From Struthidea cinerea (lineage: Eukaryota; Chordata; Aves; Passeriformes; Corcoracidae), in assembly GCA_013397865.1 (NCBI GenBank), contig VZTI01001782.1, forward strand, positions 997,956 through 1,061,955: a stretch of 64,000 nt of DNA, in the 5' to 3' direction. Made by a program: the position numbers and the translations under genes. The notes under the pieces are model-generated. The model was not told where the DNA came from, searched no databases, and saw only the letters and a program-made list of their open reading frames with translations. Below, one piece after another: positions 1 through 13,500 of the stretch (position 1 is the stretch's first letter; every line of letters starts with the position of its first letter).

Positions 1-2925
1 CCAGGAAGCAGCTATTTATTTTCTCTAAATTAATACCAGCTCAGCAAGACACTTAAGCACACATCTAACTTTGTAACGACACAGTCATTTCCCACTCGCT
101 CAAATAGTCCAGATGCAAATGGTCTGCTGAATCACTTTCATAAAAGTCCAATAGCAGTCAGTAATAAATACTGTGACTGTGCTCTGCAGCCAGGAGACTG
201 GAGCACACTTCTGGGATCTGCAACAGTGTCCTCGCTCACACCATGGGAATGTCTCCACTTCCCTGCATACCACTCTGTTCCCCAAGGCCCACAGCCACAC
301 ACACTCCTCCTCTCACTGGGAATGAGATGCATTTCTATATAGAAGGGTTCTATTTTGTAAGATGTATCTTGGGTTTCCCTGCCCTGCTCTTCTAACTGTG
401 CATTGGAGATGAAAATACTGTCAGCAGCAAGGCTGGGAGTCTGAAGCAGGAGGGACAGGAGCAGAGGTGGTTTATTTGCCAGAGCAGAAGGCTCTTCTTC
501 TGCAGCAACTTTGCATGAAATTGGATTTATTTCTACCATAACGAAAGAACAAAACAACACTTCAGTGGAGTTGGGAACCTGCCCCCACTAAGTATAGACA
601 GAACATGCAGAAGATGAAGGCAAAACCAGTTCTTGTTAAACCCGGTCAGCTCAGATGGACTCTGCTCGGGGGAAGAGTCAGAGAGGCAACAACAAGAGGA
701 TGCGTGAGCGCAAACTTCTGCATCAAACCCCTTCTTGTCAGTAGCCCTCTTCCCACACCGGCACCTAAACTCAGCCGAGACTCTGTCTTAAAAGAAAAAG
801 AAAATAAAGTAGTAGGAATGTCCCCAGAGGTACCTGGTGTGATGTCCCTGCATGCTGCATCATTACAGAGTATTTGCCCTACACCTCATGGCTGCACACA
901 ACAGGCATCCAAAAATCACTCATTTCTCTGCCTGTGCTTCCTTGGAGTTCCCACATTGTATGTGTTGTGCCCAACACACATGGACAACATGGGCTTTGGC
1001 AGAAAAGTCAGCCACAAGCATCAGTTTTCTTGAGAGGAAGACTGAAGGACATCCTCCCTTCCCACCACTGAGGGCTCTGCTCAGGCTTACGAAGGATTAA
1101 TAATCTGTGCCCAGAAAGAAGACAGACAGCACTGCTTGTTGTTTCTTTGGGGAGAAGGAAGAGCTTGGGAGGTACTTTTGGGTGAAGGTTCATGTTGAAG
1201 GATCTGGAGTACAAAAAAGGCATTCTCCTTGTAGCCTAAGGCCTTCAAACAGGTGTGACTTCATGCACATGTGGAGGACCTGGCCTTGACCCATGTACAA
1301 TACATAAATGACACTTAATGGCTCAAGGAAAAAGACCAAAACAACCTCCTAACATCAGCCAATTCAACAGCTTTAGGGGAAGGACCATCAGCATCAAGAA
1401 AGACGTGCCCATGGAGAGATGCTCAAGGGCAGAGTTTTATCAGAGTAAATCTGGATTACTCCAACCATTTTTGATGCATACTCATCCCAAAGAAGCATAC
1501 CAGTTTTTCTATACATCGACGATGATTTTTTTTCCCTACATTTTGGGTAACTTTCAGATATCCACTGCTTGATCCTGAGGGTTCAACTTCATAAAGAATT
1601 TGCAGTGGGAAGCTGTTATCCCTTCAGCCTGGGTGGAATCTGTTGTTTCAAAAGGTGATCATAAAAAGACATCTCACCAAGGCTGCAAAAAACCAGCATT
1701 TTAATCTTGAAACTCTTTCTGTTATGCAGGGTTATTTCTGTGGAGCCAGAGGGAAGAACCACCTTCTTCACTGCTGCTCCTCATCTAGAGTTAAAACACT
1801 TCCCAAATCATACATCTATAAGCAAGGTAATTTCTCAGTGCCTCTGCTAGATTTAAAAATGAAAATTAAAGCATTATTAGGGGGTAAGGGTCAGGCATAT
1901 ACCCAGCCAACTATCTGGCAATGACTCCACCTGGAACAAAGAGATTCCAAAATAAATTTTTTAATGAGAAGGATGGCAAAAAGCCAAGCAGAAGTTGCAG
2001 AGGACACCTCATTAAAGAAATTGATAAGCCCAAGTCAGGTCAATCTGTTTAAGTAACTCAATGGCTTCAGTCAGATTGGAATAGATCTGTTTAATTTGCC
2101 TTCAGAAAAGCAGCAGCACAGTGGCAGTGGGGGAGGAGACCTCACAGCGAGCCATAAGTGTTCCATTAAAGCTGGTAATTGTGCAGAAAGTTGCATCTGT
2201 GGTTTACTCACTTGGAAGAGAGACATCTCACACGAAATGAGCTGAAGGAGTTGTAGGCAGCAAGAGCAGCCACACTCGGCAGAGCGGGACAGGACCGTTG
2301 GGACCTCCCCTGCTCAGCCACAGCCTGCACGGGGCCCACAAAAAAGAGCCAATCGGGCAAACGCGAGCCATTAAATTTAAGGCATGAGCCAGAACCCGTC
2401 TTATTTTTACACCTTTGCAGCACTGAGAGAGCTTCAGCAGGAAAGAGGAGCTGATCTTCTGCCGGAACAAAGAGCTCAAAATACGGTTCTCATTTTGAAA
2501 CTCAAGCTCAGGGGCCCCAAAAGGGAAAGTGAATTCTTGCAGTTCACAAGGACTGTGCTGTGAACGAAGCAGCACTGCCTTGTCTCTCAGTCAGGATGTC
2601 CGCCCTGCCTCTGCTCGCGCGCTGACCGCAGAGTTATTACTTACTTCAGGGTTTCCGTGATGCTGAGAGCAGCACAGCCAGCAGTGTGCCAGTGCATCCT
2701 GGCTGGAAACTGCCACAGCCAAAGAGCATCTTGCTAATGAAGGCTGCTGCCAGGGCACTGCATCAGCTGTAATTAGAGAACTGCTGCTAAGCTCAGGGAC
2801 CTCGTTTGCAGGTATCCGGGTGACCTCACTGGCACAACTTCAGCGCTTATTTCAACACTGAGCAGAAAAATAATGTCTTTAAGTACTTGCATGGTTTGGT
2901 AATAGGTAAATAAGATCTTTGCCTC
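1..2925. other. Unique noncoding sequence, no gene seen
   Basis: No recognisable gene, repeat family or RNA gene is visible. The open frames here (the longest about 140 codons) show no domain, signal peptide or repeat pattern, and frames of similar length overlap on both strands, as expected by chance. Base composition is AT-moderate and CpG-poor. It could be intergenic or intronic; nothing in the sequence decides this. Confidence 0.6.
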
Positions 2926-2970
2926 AAAAACAAAAAAAAAACCAAAAAAAACCAAAACAAACAAAAAAAG
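2926..2970. repeat. A-rich low-complexity tract
   Basis: A run of A-stretches separated by single or double C (AAAACAAAA and AAAACC-type units). It is simple low-complexity sequence. No retroposed gene body or target-site duplication was recognised beside it, so it is not called a processed-pseudogene tail. Confidence 0.8.
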
Positions 2971-3708
2971 CCCAGCACTTCTTTTATCGGGCAGATCTCA
3001 GCAGCAATACCATGAGAAGTTTTGTCATGCTTGGACTTAATCTGCCTTTTAGAGATGATGTATAAGAAATTATCATAACGATTAAGAAGCAAACACAGCG
3101 CAAATGGTGTCCCTATCACCCAGTCTGCAAGTAAACATTAAGTTTTATAACGTATGACTGTACAGAGTAATGAATAAGTACATCTCTCAGAGGCTTTTGT
3201 TCCCTGCAGCCATATTCTGAGGGGTTTGGTGCAGCCCCAAGTATTAGATACCCTTCAGTCGGCCCTCAGGAACCATGAGGTTTTGAATTCTATGAATAGG
3301 CCTTCTGGTCTCAGCACTGGGAATCACACCTCAGTGCTTATCCTGGTAATAGGAAAGTTAAAAAAAAAAATTAAAACATGAAGGGAGAGATTCCCACATT
3401 GCTACCCAACCTGAAAAGGAGGTGTTTTGGTGAAACATCGTTAAGATGACCATGACAACATCATTAATCTTATCAACACAGCAATAACGCACAAGAGTAA
3501 AACCTGCAGCATCAAAGTGAAACCCATTTATCTGGAACTGAGCAGATTATATTTTTGCCTGGAAAAATGTGTTACATCCCAATTGTAGGTTCTCCTGATT
3601 TTCCAAAAGGGGACATGTTAGGCACATACTTCAGCAGGGCTGAGGGGACCCCAAGGGTCCCAGCCACTTTGTGCTGCACCAACATCCCCTGCACTACTCA
3701 TGACAAAC
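2971..3708. other. Unique noncoding sequence
   Basis: No gene or repeat family recognised. A short A-homopolymer lies at about 3360. Nothing else stands out. Confidence 0.55.
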
Positions 3709-3878
3709 AATCACAGAGTGGTTTGGGGTGGAAGGAACCTTAAAGATAACCCAGTTCCAGCCCCCTGCTGTGAGCAGGGACACTTTTCACTAGACCAGGT
3801 TGTTCTACACCTCATCCAACCTGGCCTTGAATTCACACCAAGGCACAAAAAGGCTCTTCTGGCAGCCCACCACACACA
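3709..3878 (-). mobile_element. CR1 LINE 3' end fragment (minus strand)
   Basis: The + strand reads as the reverse complement of a CR1 3' terminus. It starts with an AATCACAGAGTGG-type tail, then the block around AGGAACCTTAAAGATAACCC, then GAGCAGGGACAC and CATCCAACCTGGCCTTGAA. CR1 is the dominant avian LINE, usually heavily 5'-truncated, and this copy keeps only the last 150-170 bases. It is diverged and fades out near 3878. No coding potential remains. Confidence 0.88.
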
Positions 3879-6604
3879 CAAATGGTTCCCCTTTGGGAGG
3901 AAAGGAGGCAAATGCAGGAGCTACACAGGTTGGAGAGGTGAAGATTTTAACCAGGATTTTGGATGGATGATTACTACAGACCATTAAGCCGCTCTCCTCT
4001 GGCTGGATTTACTGTTGACTCAACAAAGAAACACGCAGGGGGCTGGGTACCTGCCAGGGCTGTGCAAAGCAGCTGAGTCAAATTTATTTAAAAAAGGAAA
4101 AGCCACAGTAAAATCAGAAGGCAGCCACAGACACTAGTTTTCTCTTGCACCTGCAAAACCAAAGCTAACTTGCCTCATTTCTAATGGGAAAACTGCAAGT
4201 GCAGAAGCCAGAAGCTTGTGAGAAATACACGCCCTCCTCACTACAATGAATACTGTCAGTGGACATTTAAAAATCCCATCTCCATCACACACTCCACTTC
4301 CCTAAGTTGAGCACTTCTCCTAGCAACCTGCAGTTCCTTTTCCAGGAGATATGACTGACAAAGCAATGAGAAGGGGAAAAAAGCAAACCTGACAAATGCC
4401 CACATCCCCAGGGCAGGCAGCTCCAAGCAGGTGGACACTGCAGGAATCACTTGTGTCTCAGGAGTGGTGAGGGATGGATGATCTGGATCTGCAGAGCTTA
4501 GGTTAGTCAAATGACTTTTGCAGGCTTTGTGCCAGAACGAAGCAGAATGAAACAGAGTTAATCCTCTGAAAGAATGCCCCATACAGCAGGGGAGCAGCCA
4601 GATGCTTCCTGTGCATGATATTTCATGGTAGCATAAGATACAGATCAGAACAGAGGTTCAGCAAGGTCATCAGCAGCGTCAGAGGGGGAAAAAAGGTTAA
4701 AAATATTGGAATGCAACAAAGCAAAAGCAGAACTAAAGGGCACGTGCTTTGTGCTGGGAAGTTGTGACTCCCTGAGGTCTGGCACTGAGAAAGGGCAGTC
4801 AGAGCACTGGAGACCCACCCTGCAGCAAAGCTGCGCGTGGGCGGATGGTAATTTGGGGGTTTCTGCAAAGTCAAATTTTCATAAATGGTTCAGCAGAAAC
4901 CTTGCAAATAAGGAAAGCATCACTGCAAAGCAGCTTTAGCAATCCCCAACCTGAAATGCAACTTTGGATTTAAAAACTTCTAGAGTTAAAAATAAATAAA
5001 CATATAGATAAATAGATCAAAATAATCAACCTGCTAAAATGGCATACAGTAGAGGTTTCTTTGCTTGTTTGATCTTCTGGAAGCATCTGAAAGTCTAAGG
5101 ATCATCCATAAAAGTCATGTTGGACCTCTAAAGAACTGCCCACAACTTAGTTTTGTTTCTATATAACACAGTTCCTCAAGTATCCAAAATTAGGTAATTA
5201 AGAAAATAGTGCCTCTAGCAGACATCTGGGCTTTCTGCGGTCAGATTTTCCAGCTATATCATGTGCTATTTAGCAACATCTTTCCTTGTCTTCAAGTATT
5301 TTTGTGTCTCGGGGGATTTTAGATCACATCATAACTAAGGCTATAGCTGCCCAGCTAGTCACAAATAATCAGAATATTATGAACTGAGCACACAGAGAGA
5401 CAGAGAGCAGAGTGTTGAGAGCCAGAGGTGTGACGCAGAATTACAATACAAAATCTTCTGAAAATGAATCATGTTTTCACATCCCTCAGCTGCATTTGCA
5501 AAGCAGTGCTCCTTGTACTACTCTATGAGTGACCAACATTTTTGGCTTTATTCTTTTATGCATTCAGCTGTTAACAGAGAACAGAAATGATGCTTCTCTA
5601 TTAAACAAATTTCACTTCTGCATCCTCTCATCCCTTCTTGAGAAAAGCCAACAAAAGCACATTTTTGCAGTGACAGTGAACATGTGTAAGAGCAATGGGC
5701 TACCAAATTAAAGACAAATGTGTTACAATATCAACATTGACTTGCATGCACAGCAGAGCTATCCTGCTGAAAAAAGAGCTAATGAATCCTCTGCTACAAA
5801 TCATCAGAGAAGTGCATCTGAGCAGCGTGAACCAAGAGAAATGGCCACTGTTCAGATGGTTGTACAGGAGAAATTCCATCCTTGGGTTATCACCAGCAGT
5901 TGGTGCTCCAAAAGACCACCAGAAAGTTATGAAAGGCTCTTTAGGGTAGGAAAAGCCCATGGAGGCAGCAATACAGCCTTAAGCACAAGAGACAGCATCT
6001 GGCATATCAGAAACTCTGCTCTCCTGGTTTACTCAAAACTATAGCGCAGGGGAAAGTCTCAGGGTCAACTAGACTTTGACAAAGCATCACCGCTCCATTG
6101 GAACTTGAATGTTGCTATTCTTTGAGAAAACAAACCCTAACATTTGCCATGTGCAGAGGGCTCACAGCATCCTTTCAATCAGAGGACAAGGCCAAATATT
6201 AAATACTTGAGGAAGCTGTTTCCTCATGCAGAAAACATTTTGCAAAAGGGTTCACTCACTGCACGTGTGGGCACTTGGGATCGGGTCGGTCTGGACCTCC
6301 CAGGCATGACAATGTACAGCGGGTGTAGGCAGCAAGAAGGCACCAACCAGTTTTCAGCTGAGCTATGGATCTTAGCATGAGTGACTATTTGGGTTTTGAC
6401 TCTGTTTTGTATATTAAGGTTTTATGGAAAAGAGCCTGGGTCCTGGGTTCTGCAGGATGCAGTCAGGCCAGTGATTTTTTTTTTTCCTTCCTACAGAAAA
6501 AGGAGCAGACGCTGTTCATTTTAGACCATAAGGAAGCTTCTCCCTCTCTTCCACATTCATCTAAAAGGGACAACACCAACGTGCTGGATATTTTTATAAA
6601 GATA
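3879..6604. other. Unique noncoding sequence with one strong splice-acceptor-like site
   Basis: No gene recognised. The region contains an AT-rich patch near 4990-5030 with AAATA-type repetition. A long pyrimidine tract ending in CTACAG at 6475-6496 looks like a splice acceptor and is followed by an open frame, but no matching donor or known domain was found. The remaining open frames are short and overlap on both strands. Confidence 0.55.
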
Positions 6605-6657
6605 ACATACACACACATACATATACATACATATGTGTATATATATATATATATATG
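6605..6657. repeat. CA/TA dinucleotide microsatellite
   Basis: A compound microsatellite: ACATAC and ACACAC units pass into an uninterrupted (TA)n run at roughly 6638-6656. It is followed by T-rich sequence up to about 6686. Such arrays are usually length-polymorphic. Confidence 0.93.
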
Positions 6658-8437
6658 TTTTTTGTTGGTTTGGGTTTTTTTTTTTTATGACATAAAAGAA
6701 GCAAGACAGCACAGCTCTCACTGACTTTCATTAAGGTGCAGACAACTCAGTGCTCTTTGGCCTTTGAAAGTCCCCCATAGGGTTACCTGATGGACACTAC
6801 CTTGGTGCTTCAGTTCTCCACAGAAGAAGGTAACCACAGAGCCAGCATTAACTCCCATGGTTAGACACCCCAGCCTCTGCCCTCTGGCTCTTGCATCCCC
6901 AGCTAAGAGGTTAACAGGATCTCACTCGCAGCCGTGCTGGGGCAGGACCCATCCGATCTCACGTCACACCTCAATGCCTGAGCAAGTCATCAAGTCTTCT
7001 TCAAATGTCAGCAGGGAAAAGTCCCACCTCCAGAGCCTATTTTTTCAATGTCTCCTCTAAATGAGACAAATCACATATTAAAGTACCTATTTCTCATTGT
7101 GACCCATGAAAGGAGGACAGATTACCAGCTCTGACAGCAGCAGATGCTTGCACTCTGTCAAATGCACCCCACAATGATCTCCTGCACTCTAAGGAGTTCT
7201 AGCACAGGAAAACTCTCCTTGTTCCAGAAGGAACACGAACCGCTTTCACCTTGTACCATGCCTGTCCTCCATGCACTCAGTGCTTTTCATTTCATAAGGA
7301 GAGGAGTTTTCTCCTGATTGAGAGAAACTGGAGTATTCTTAAAAGAAAATGAAGATCCAGTTCCCTCAGAGACTCCTCTCTGCAAGGTTGTTTTTACATT
7401 ATTGATTCTGCAGCAAGGAGAGGGAGCAGACGGAGTGGGAGTCTTGTCCATGAGAGCCACACATGCACTAGCCCTGGGATGAGATGGAGAAACCAAGCCC
7501 TACCCTCAGCGCTGGAAGGCAGGGCTTGTCACTAAACATGAGCATGGTTTTCCTTCACATCTTAGTCATCCCACATGTTTTTGCTCTCAACTGTGCTTCT
7601 TCAGGAAATAAGTCCCAGAAGCCAGGTGTTTTTCCTAGCTGTTTGTTTTCCTGGCTCCTCTGACCACTGGCTCCAATTGACAGCTTTCTCTTGTCCCTTT
7701 CTGTCCTCACCGCCAACCCAGGACACCCAGGAGGACAGTGCTCTGAGCCACCTTGCCTGAAATGCCACAAAAATGAAGAAAAAGACTTGTCTGGGGACAA
7801 AATGCACTGGAGTTGCAAAGTTCAGGAACCTCTGAAAACCTAAAAACACCCTCCCTGGCACAGGTGCAGTCGCCACACTTCAACCCCCCCCTTCCCAGCA
7901 CTGGGACCAGAAGGAGACAGAGGTAAAAGTGACAAGCTTCATCCTGCCAGAGGAGGAAAGAAGAGTTCCGTGGTGGCTCCCTCCACTCTCCATCACTGCA
8001 AATCATGTGCAGAAGAATTACATCTCTGAGCGGTCACCAGTCACTGCAGTCTGTACGGCACCTCAGGTTATGGAGCTGCCTGGGCAGCAGAAATTCCTCC
8101 TGCCACCAAGGTCTTGTGGTTAGAAGGTTGACACCTTTGCAGCCACTTTGGGCCTGGCAGCTCTCCAAACTCCCGTCCCATGGGGCACTGCTGTGCACCT
8201 GGGCTGATTCACTCCTGCACCAACGCACCCCTATGTGCTCAAGGGTCATCGTGGCTGGATCTCACCCCTGCTTTCATGGCAGGCAGGCAGCAGCATCCAA
8301 CTCGGATACCCTCTCCAACAATGTCCCACACCTTTGCCACGCTGATGGCAAATCCTGCTGAGGGACATCTACTCTCAACACACAAATGACAGTAAGTGAC
8401 TGGCAGGAACCATGTCTGCTACCTATCAAGAGCTATT
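6658..8437. other. Unique noncoding sequence
   Basis: No gene recognised. GC content rises modestly between about 7400 and 8350, producing several overlapping open frames of 60-118 codons on both strands. None has a recognisable domain, and overlap on both strands argues for chance openness in GC-richer DNA. Confidence 0.5.
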
Positions 8438-8660
8438 AATCACAGAATGGCTTGGGGTGGGAGTGACCTCAGAGACCTTGTTCCAACCCGCTGCCATGGG
8501 CAGGGACACCTTCCACTAGCCCAGGTTACTCAGAGCCCCATCCAACCTGGTCTTGAACTCTTCCAGGGATGTGACATGCACAGCTTCTCTGGGCATCCTG
8601 TTCCAGTGTCTCACCACCCTCACAGTAAACAAGCCACTCATTCTTCTCATCCAGTATAAG
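8438..8660 (-). mobile_element. CR1 LINE 3' end fragment (minus strand)
   Basis: It begins with AATCACAGAATGGCTTGG, the reverse complement of the CR1 tail region. The conserved blocks follow in order: CATGGGCAGGGACACCTTCC, CCCATCCAACCTGG, and a TTCTCTGGGCA/CTGTTCCAGTG block. About 220 bases of the 3' UTR survive. It is the same family and strand as the copy at 3.7 kb but retains more sequence. Confidence 0.9.
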
Positions 8661-10360
8661 AAAGGCTACAAGGTTGTAGCTTGCAAAACCTAAACCATTT
8701 AGTTAAAATTCCATCTACACCTGCCTCTGTTTTTCTTTCCTGCACATTAGAAGGCAGGAGAAGTGCTCCATCTTTCTTGTTGCAGATTGGGACCTCACAG
8801 TGTAGACCTTGCTGATTTTTATTTTTCCCACAGGCAGCAAAGCTCCCCTTCCCATCGTTACCCTCTGACACATGTCACTGCAGGGGTAAAAGGGAAGGAG
8901 AAGAAGGTAATGACACAAAACACAGGGGTTTAACCTGAAGTTTATTCCTCTTTGGCTGTCTGAGGCTGCTTGAAGCACAAATCCAGTTCTGCTGTTTAAA
9001 ATAGGAATTACCCAAGTGCCTCACCTCTTGCTGAAAGAGAGACCACTGGCTTGGTCATCACGTGCCAGTGCTCAGGGCACACCACTTGTCCCAGCTTACA
9101 GCAAGGACCTGATTCCTGCAATTTATTCCTAGCTCTGCTGTGGATTGCATGGCTTTGGGGAAATTGCAATAAAAACTGGAAAACTTTACAATTTCAAACT
9201 GATGCTTACATTCTCAACAGCCTCTTCCTGTACAGATTGTTTAAGCTCCAATACTGAAACTGAGATTTCAAACTTGTGCTTACATTGTAAGTCTCATTTA
9301 CATAGTCATTAGCAGCATTAAATTGGAGGAGAATCTGCTATGAAACTTAGTCATCTGGTACCATGAAAAAGTGCTGGCATGGCTGTTTGATGCTGTGATA
9401 GAGGCTGGTACTCCAAACCAGGAGCGAGCAGAGCTTTTCAAGTTCTGCTCATTATTGCTTTGCAATAACACAGGAAACAGTAAGGGCTTTAATCTCTAAA
9501 TTTTTCATTCAGGGATTTGGGAACAATCTAGAGGACATAGAAGATGTTTTGTTTTGTTTTCTCCATTAAATGCTTCATTAAAGTACTGCTCATTTAGTAA
9601 CAAGCTTCAGCTTCGGGAGAAAAAAAAAGGAAATAAGTGATGTGTTTTTATACAAAACCAAAACTCTGACACCTCTTTGCTCTTGTTGTGCTACAAACAC
9701 CTTGCTTTAGTTGCAGAAGACTTGGCTTTGCATAAGAATGTTTCACAGAACAAGTGGGAAAGAAGATTCTAAGACACAAGTGAAAAATTAAGAGGGGAAA
9801 ACACAAGATAAGCTGGCCAGATGAGCAGCTAAAGACTCCAACACCTTGATCTCGGCACATCAAATGGAATGCATTTACTTACATGCAGCCTGTAGCCTCC
9901 TCCTAAAAATGCACTGCATCCTTGGTGCACAGATATTTGATTTCAGATCAAAGCATTCTCCAAGTTTTTTGGTGTTTGTTTTTTTGTTGTTGTTTTGTTT
10001 TTTTTCTTTCAGCCAGTTCCAGTCACTTCGTCCAGCAACCCTCACTGCCCCAAAGACCCCTTGATACACTGGATACAGGGCAGCACTTCGGACACAAGTT
10101 CCAGCGCTGTACCTCACTGTGACTGACCTGACTTCTGCAAAAAGACTGTGTAATGAAAATTTCAGGAAGAGGAAGGATTAATTTTGGTGTGATACCACAA
10201 ATCAGTCTTCATTTTAGAGTAATTAAGTCCCGCAGCTACAAGCCTGGCAGCACAAACAGGGCTGCTGCAGGTACCCTGTACAAAGCTACAGGCTTTGTAA
10301 CTAACACAGATTTATGGAGGGACTCTTCTGCCCGGTAATCCCCACTAGTGAGACCATTAC
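8661..10360. other. Unique noncoding sequence with a T-rich tract
   Basis: No gene recognised. A T-rich tract with interspersed G (TTTGTTGTTG-type) lies at 9965-10010 and ends in CTTTCAG, which mimics a splice acceptor. A short open frame follows it but has no recognisable domain. Confidence 0.55.
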
Positions 10361-10543
10361 TGCAACTGGCCGCCCAGAGCAGTGGTGGATGCTCCACACC
10401 TGGAAGTATTCAAGGTCAGCATAGACAGGGCTCTGAGCAACCTGATCTAGTGGGAGATGTCCCCGCACATTGCAGGGGGGTGGGACTAGGTGACTTCTAA
10501 AGGTCCTTTCCAACACAAATCATCCTGCGGATCTATGATTCTT
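10361..10543 (+). mobile_element. CR1 LINE 3' end fragment (plus strand)
   Basis: A forward CR1 3' UTR. The blocks GGAAGTATTCAAGGTCAG, GGGCTCTGAGCAACCTGATC, TAGTGGGAGATGTCCC and GGTCCTTTCCAACACAAATC lead to the tail ATCTATGATTCT. About 180 bases remain and there is no coding content. Confidence 0.9.
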
Positions 10544-13500
10544 CTTCCCTGCCAGCCTATCCACAAGGTCAGAGGCAGAGTGTGATGCTTGTAGGTCAGA
10601 GGAGCAGCAAATACAAGAAACACCCAGTGAAGTCACACTGTCCATCCACACAAAATGCAGTGAAATCCTGGCCATGGCAAATTTGGTAAAAGCTGCAGGC
10701 AGAGGAAGAAACTCAATAGCCTGATTTGCTGTGGCTGGCTATTTTAAGCATAGTGGAAAACGCATTGATGATCCTAGTTTAATAATTAAGAGCATCAAAC
10801 TAAAACTTCAGGCCAAATTATGTTCTCATTTTAGTTCATTTAGATCTGTGAAAATGAATTGAATTACTCAGGATCTTCATCGATGTAATAAACCCGGTCA
10901 TTTTGGCACTGCAGTCCATGGGTACTCATTACAGAAACTAAACCACAGCCCTGCTCCAGATGGCTTGTCTCTACAACACAGCATACATCCAAGGCACTTC
11001 AAAAACTAATCACCTACTGATCATATCCCTTCAATTAAAAATTACTCAATATTTCCAAGGGCTGGCATCCATTTTAGAAATAACAGAAAATTACAAAGTG
11101 CTTGGCCAGTAATATGCAGCTTTCCTACACTGCAGAAATGTCAGCTAAGTAACATTAACCAGTTCAGCCAGGCAGTAGATTTTATATCTGGTATGTGTTG
11201 TGTTCAAAAATTTCTCCACCTTTATATCTGCTGTGGCAACAGACTCAGTGGGACCAGCTCAGAGCAGAGACAAATAGGGAAAAATGTATCTTACCCTACA
11301 GTGGGGATACAGATGGAGAGAATTTTTAGAGCAATTTGATTCAATCAAACAGCACAAGCTCCAAAGAGAGGTCCAGTATCACTATTTTTCAATTAAGAGG
11401 ACCCAGGCTGATGCAGAGGCCAGATCGAAGGAGGGGAGAGCTTTGCTGAACAGTGTAGGATTAACCAGGAGATCTCATTCCCTCAGTAAATCCCACATTT
11501 GCTTACATGGCACACACTAGGTGAATATAAAAAAGTAGAGAGATGTGACATGAGATGATGATGATGATGATTTTGTGAAAAACAGAAAAATGCAGAAATC
11601 CCAATACAGAGTTTTCTGGGTTACTCATACAAACTATAGACAAAAAGCCAACTGGGATTTTATTCCAATGCAAACTCCTCAGAGCTGTATCAGATTGAAT
11701 CAATGAAGTCTCATCTCCAGGAATGCAGTCATTAGCTCCTGCAGTCTCTGCTGATAGACAGGCAGGGCTTACATCAGCCATGGCTAACAACTTGGGGTGA
11801 CTAGCAATAAAACTAAATACACATTTGAGGAAGTTGCAGACTTTCTTACTCATTGTAAGGAAAATTAGGGGTACCTTCCAGACAAATGACTGTGCATGTC
11901 AAATTTGGTTCAATATATTTAATGTCATAACCATGCCTTCAGGTTGGAAAGGAAAAAGTGGCTCAGGTCCACAGCAGGAGCAGATGTTTGCATGGGATAA
12001 CTGAACCAGTGTGAGCAAAATCTTCCTGTACTGAACCTTTCTGACAAGTGACCCAGAGTTCAGTGTCTTTTCGTTGTGCTGGGTGAATTATGGGATGTAG
12101 GTATCCTACAGTCCATAAAGACAGAACCCTCCACAGTCATCTAATTATTGTAGTTTAAAGCTTGAAGCATCTCAAATTGACATGGCAAAGAGACAGTTGC
12201 TGGGAAATCAGAGCTGATAACAGAATTCAAGTACAAAATTCTAAAAGGGAATAGGTGGGACCTTGTATGAGGCCACCCATCTGGTTCCCACTATATGGCT
12301 GCATTTAGTGTGTTCAAACACTGTGCAAATGTGTCACCACACCAAAACTGTGCTTTGCAGCAACGACAAACGTGACACGTTCATTTGAGAATATGCACAG
12401 GTACATAATAATACACCAGTTTCCTTTAGAGCAGCCCTGTGAAAAGGTGTTTTCAACTTTCCTTCAATTCCCCATATAAACACAGCCTTAAGAATGAGCA
12501 TGTAGACAACCAAAACATGAACAAAAGGAATATTAATTTGGGGCTGTAAAGGAGTTGGCATGATAACTTAGAGGCAACCCCTTCTTTTCCACCCCAAAAC
12601 CATACATTTGCTTTTGGTACCTGTCTCAGTGAACACTAACTGAACCTGTGCTAAAAAAAAAAAAAATCAATTTTCTTCTCAGCAGCTAAGTATGCCATAG
12701 CCTTTATTCCAGAAACCCCAGTATTTTCAGCTAACAGCTTCACACTGTTCTAGGCTGCGGACCTCTCCTTACAGATGCCCCTCATGACCAGAGACTCAAT
12801 GTACTAACTTATTTTTGCTTCACTGCTAGCAACCAGAGTCACTGCCGGTCATTAAAGAGATTTGTCTGGCTGAACAGCTTCCAGAATTGCAATGAAGTAG
12901 TTATTTAATATCCTCAGATGAAAGGTGCTATGAAAATACAGAGCACTGTGTTGTACCAAAGAGGGTCCTCTGATTACCTCCTATTAGTCCAGTAGAGGTA
13001 AGTGGGTTTTAGCCTGAGGTTTTGCAGTACCATTTCCCTGCTAAACAAGCTGTAGTCGACTTAGCTTGACAAATTTAAACAGCTAACCCACAGGAACTCA
13101 GGTCTCCTTTTCATATTTGCAGGTCAGCTGCCTTGAGACAATGTCCGGAGTACAAACAGGCTTTCAGGGCCAGATTCTGATTTCATTCAGCATGGTGTAA
13201 ATCAGGAATAATCCCTTTAGAGATTAGTAGGAGTGAGATCAGATTCAGGCTCTTGGAATTAAAAAGTACAAACCATGTGCTTGTGGGTTTATTCTAATTC
13301 TGCTAAGTACAAAGCAATTCTCCTTCATGCCCTTCTCCCAGTCTGTCTAAAGCACTCTGAGCTGAAAGGCAAGGAAAGTGCTGCTCTGAACACCCAACAG
13401 AAGATGTTTGGCACTGCAACATACTTTTGCCTACAAAGTTCTTAAATAAGCCTTGTGCTTTAGAAAGAAAAAACCCAACCCAAAAAACCCTCCACAAACC

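Noticed and set aside
2926..2970. A-rich tract as the tail of a processed pseudogene on either strand
   Set aside because: No gene-like sequence and no direct repeats flank it. The A runs are interrupted by C in a simple-repeat pattern.
9965..10120. T-rich tract ending in TTTCAG followed by an open stretch, as an exon
   Set aside because: A simple T/G repeat can mimic a polypyrimidine tract. The open stretch is short, lacks a good donor and has no recognised protein similarity.
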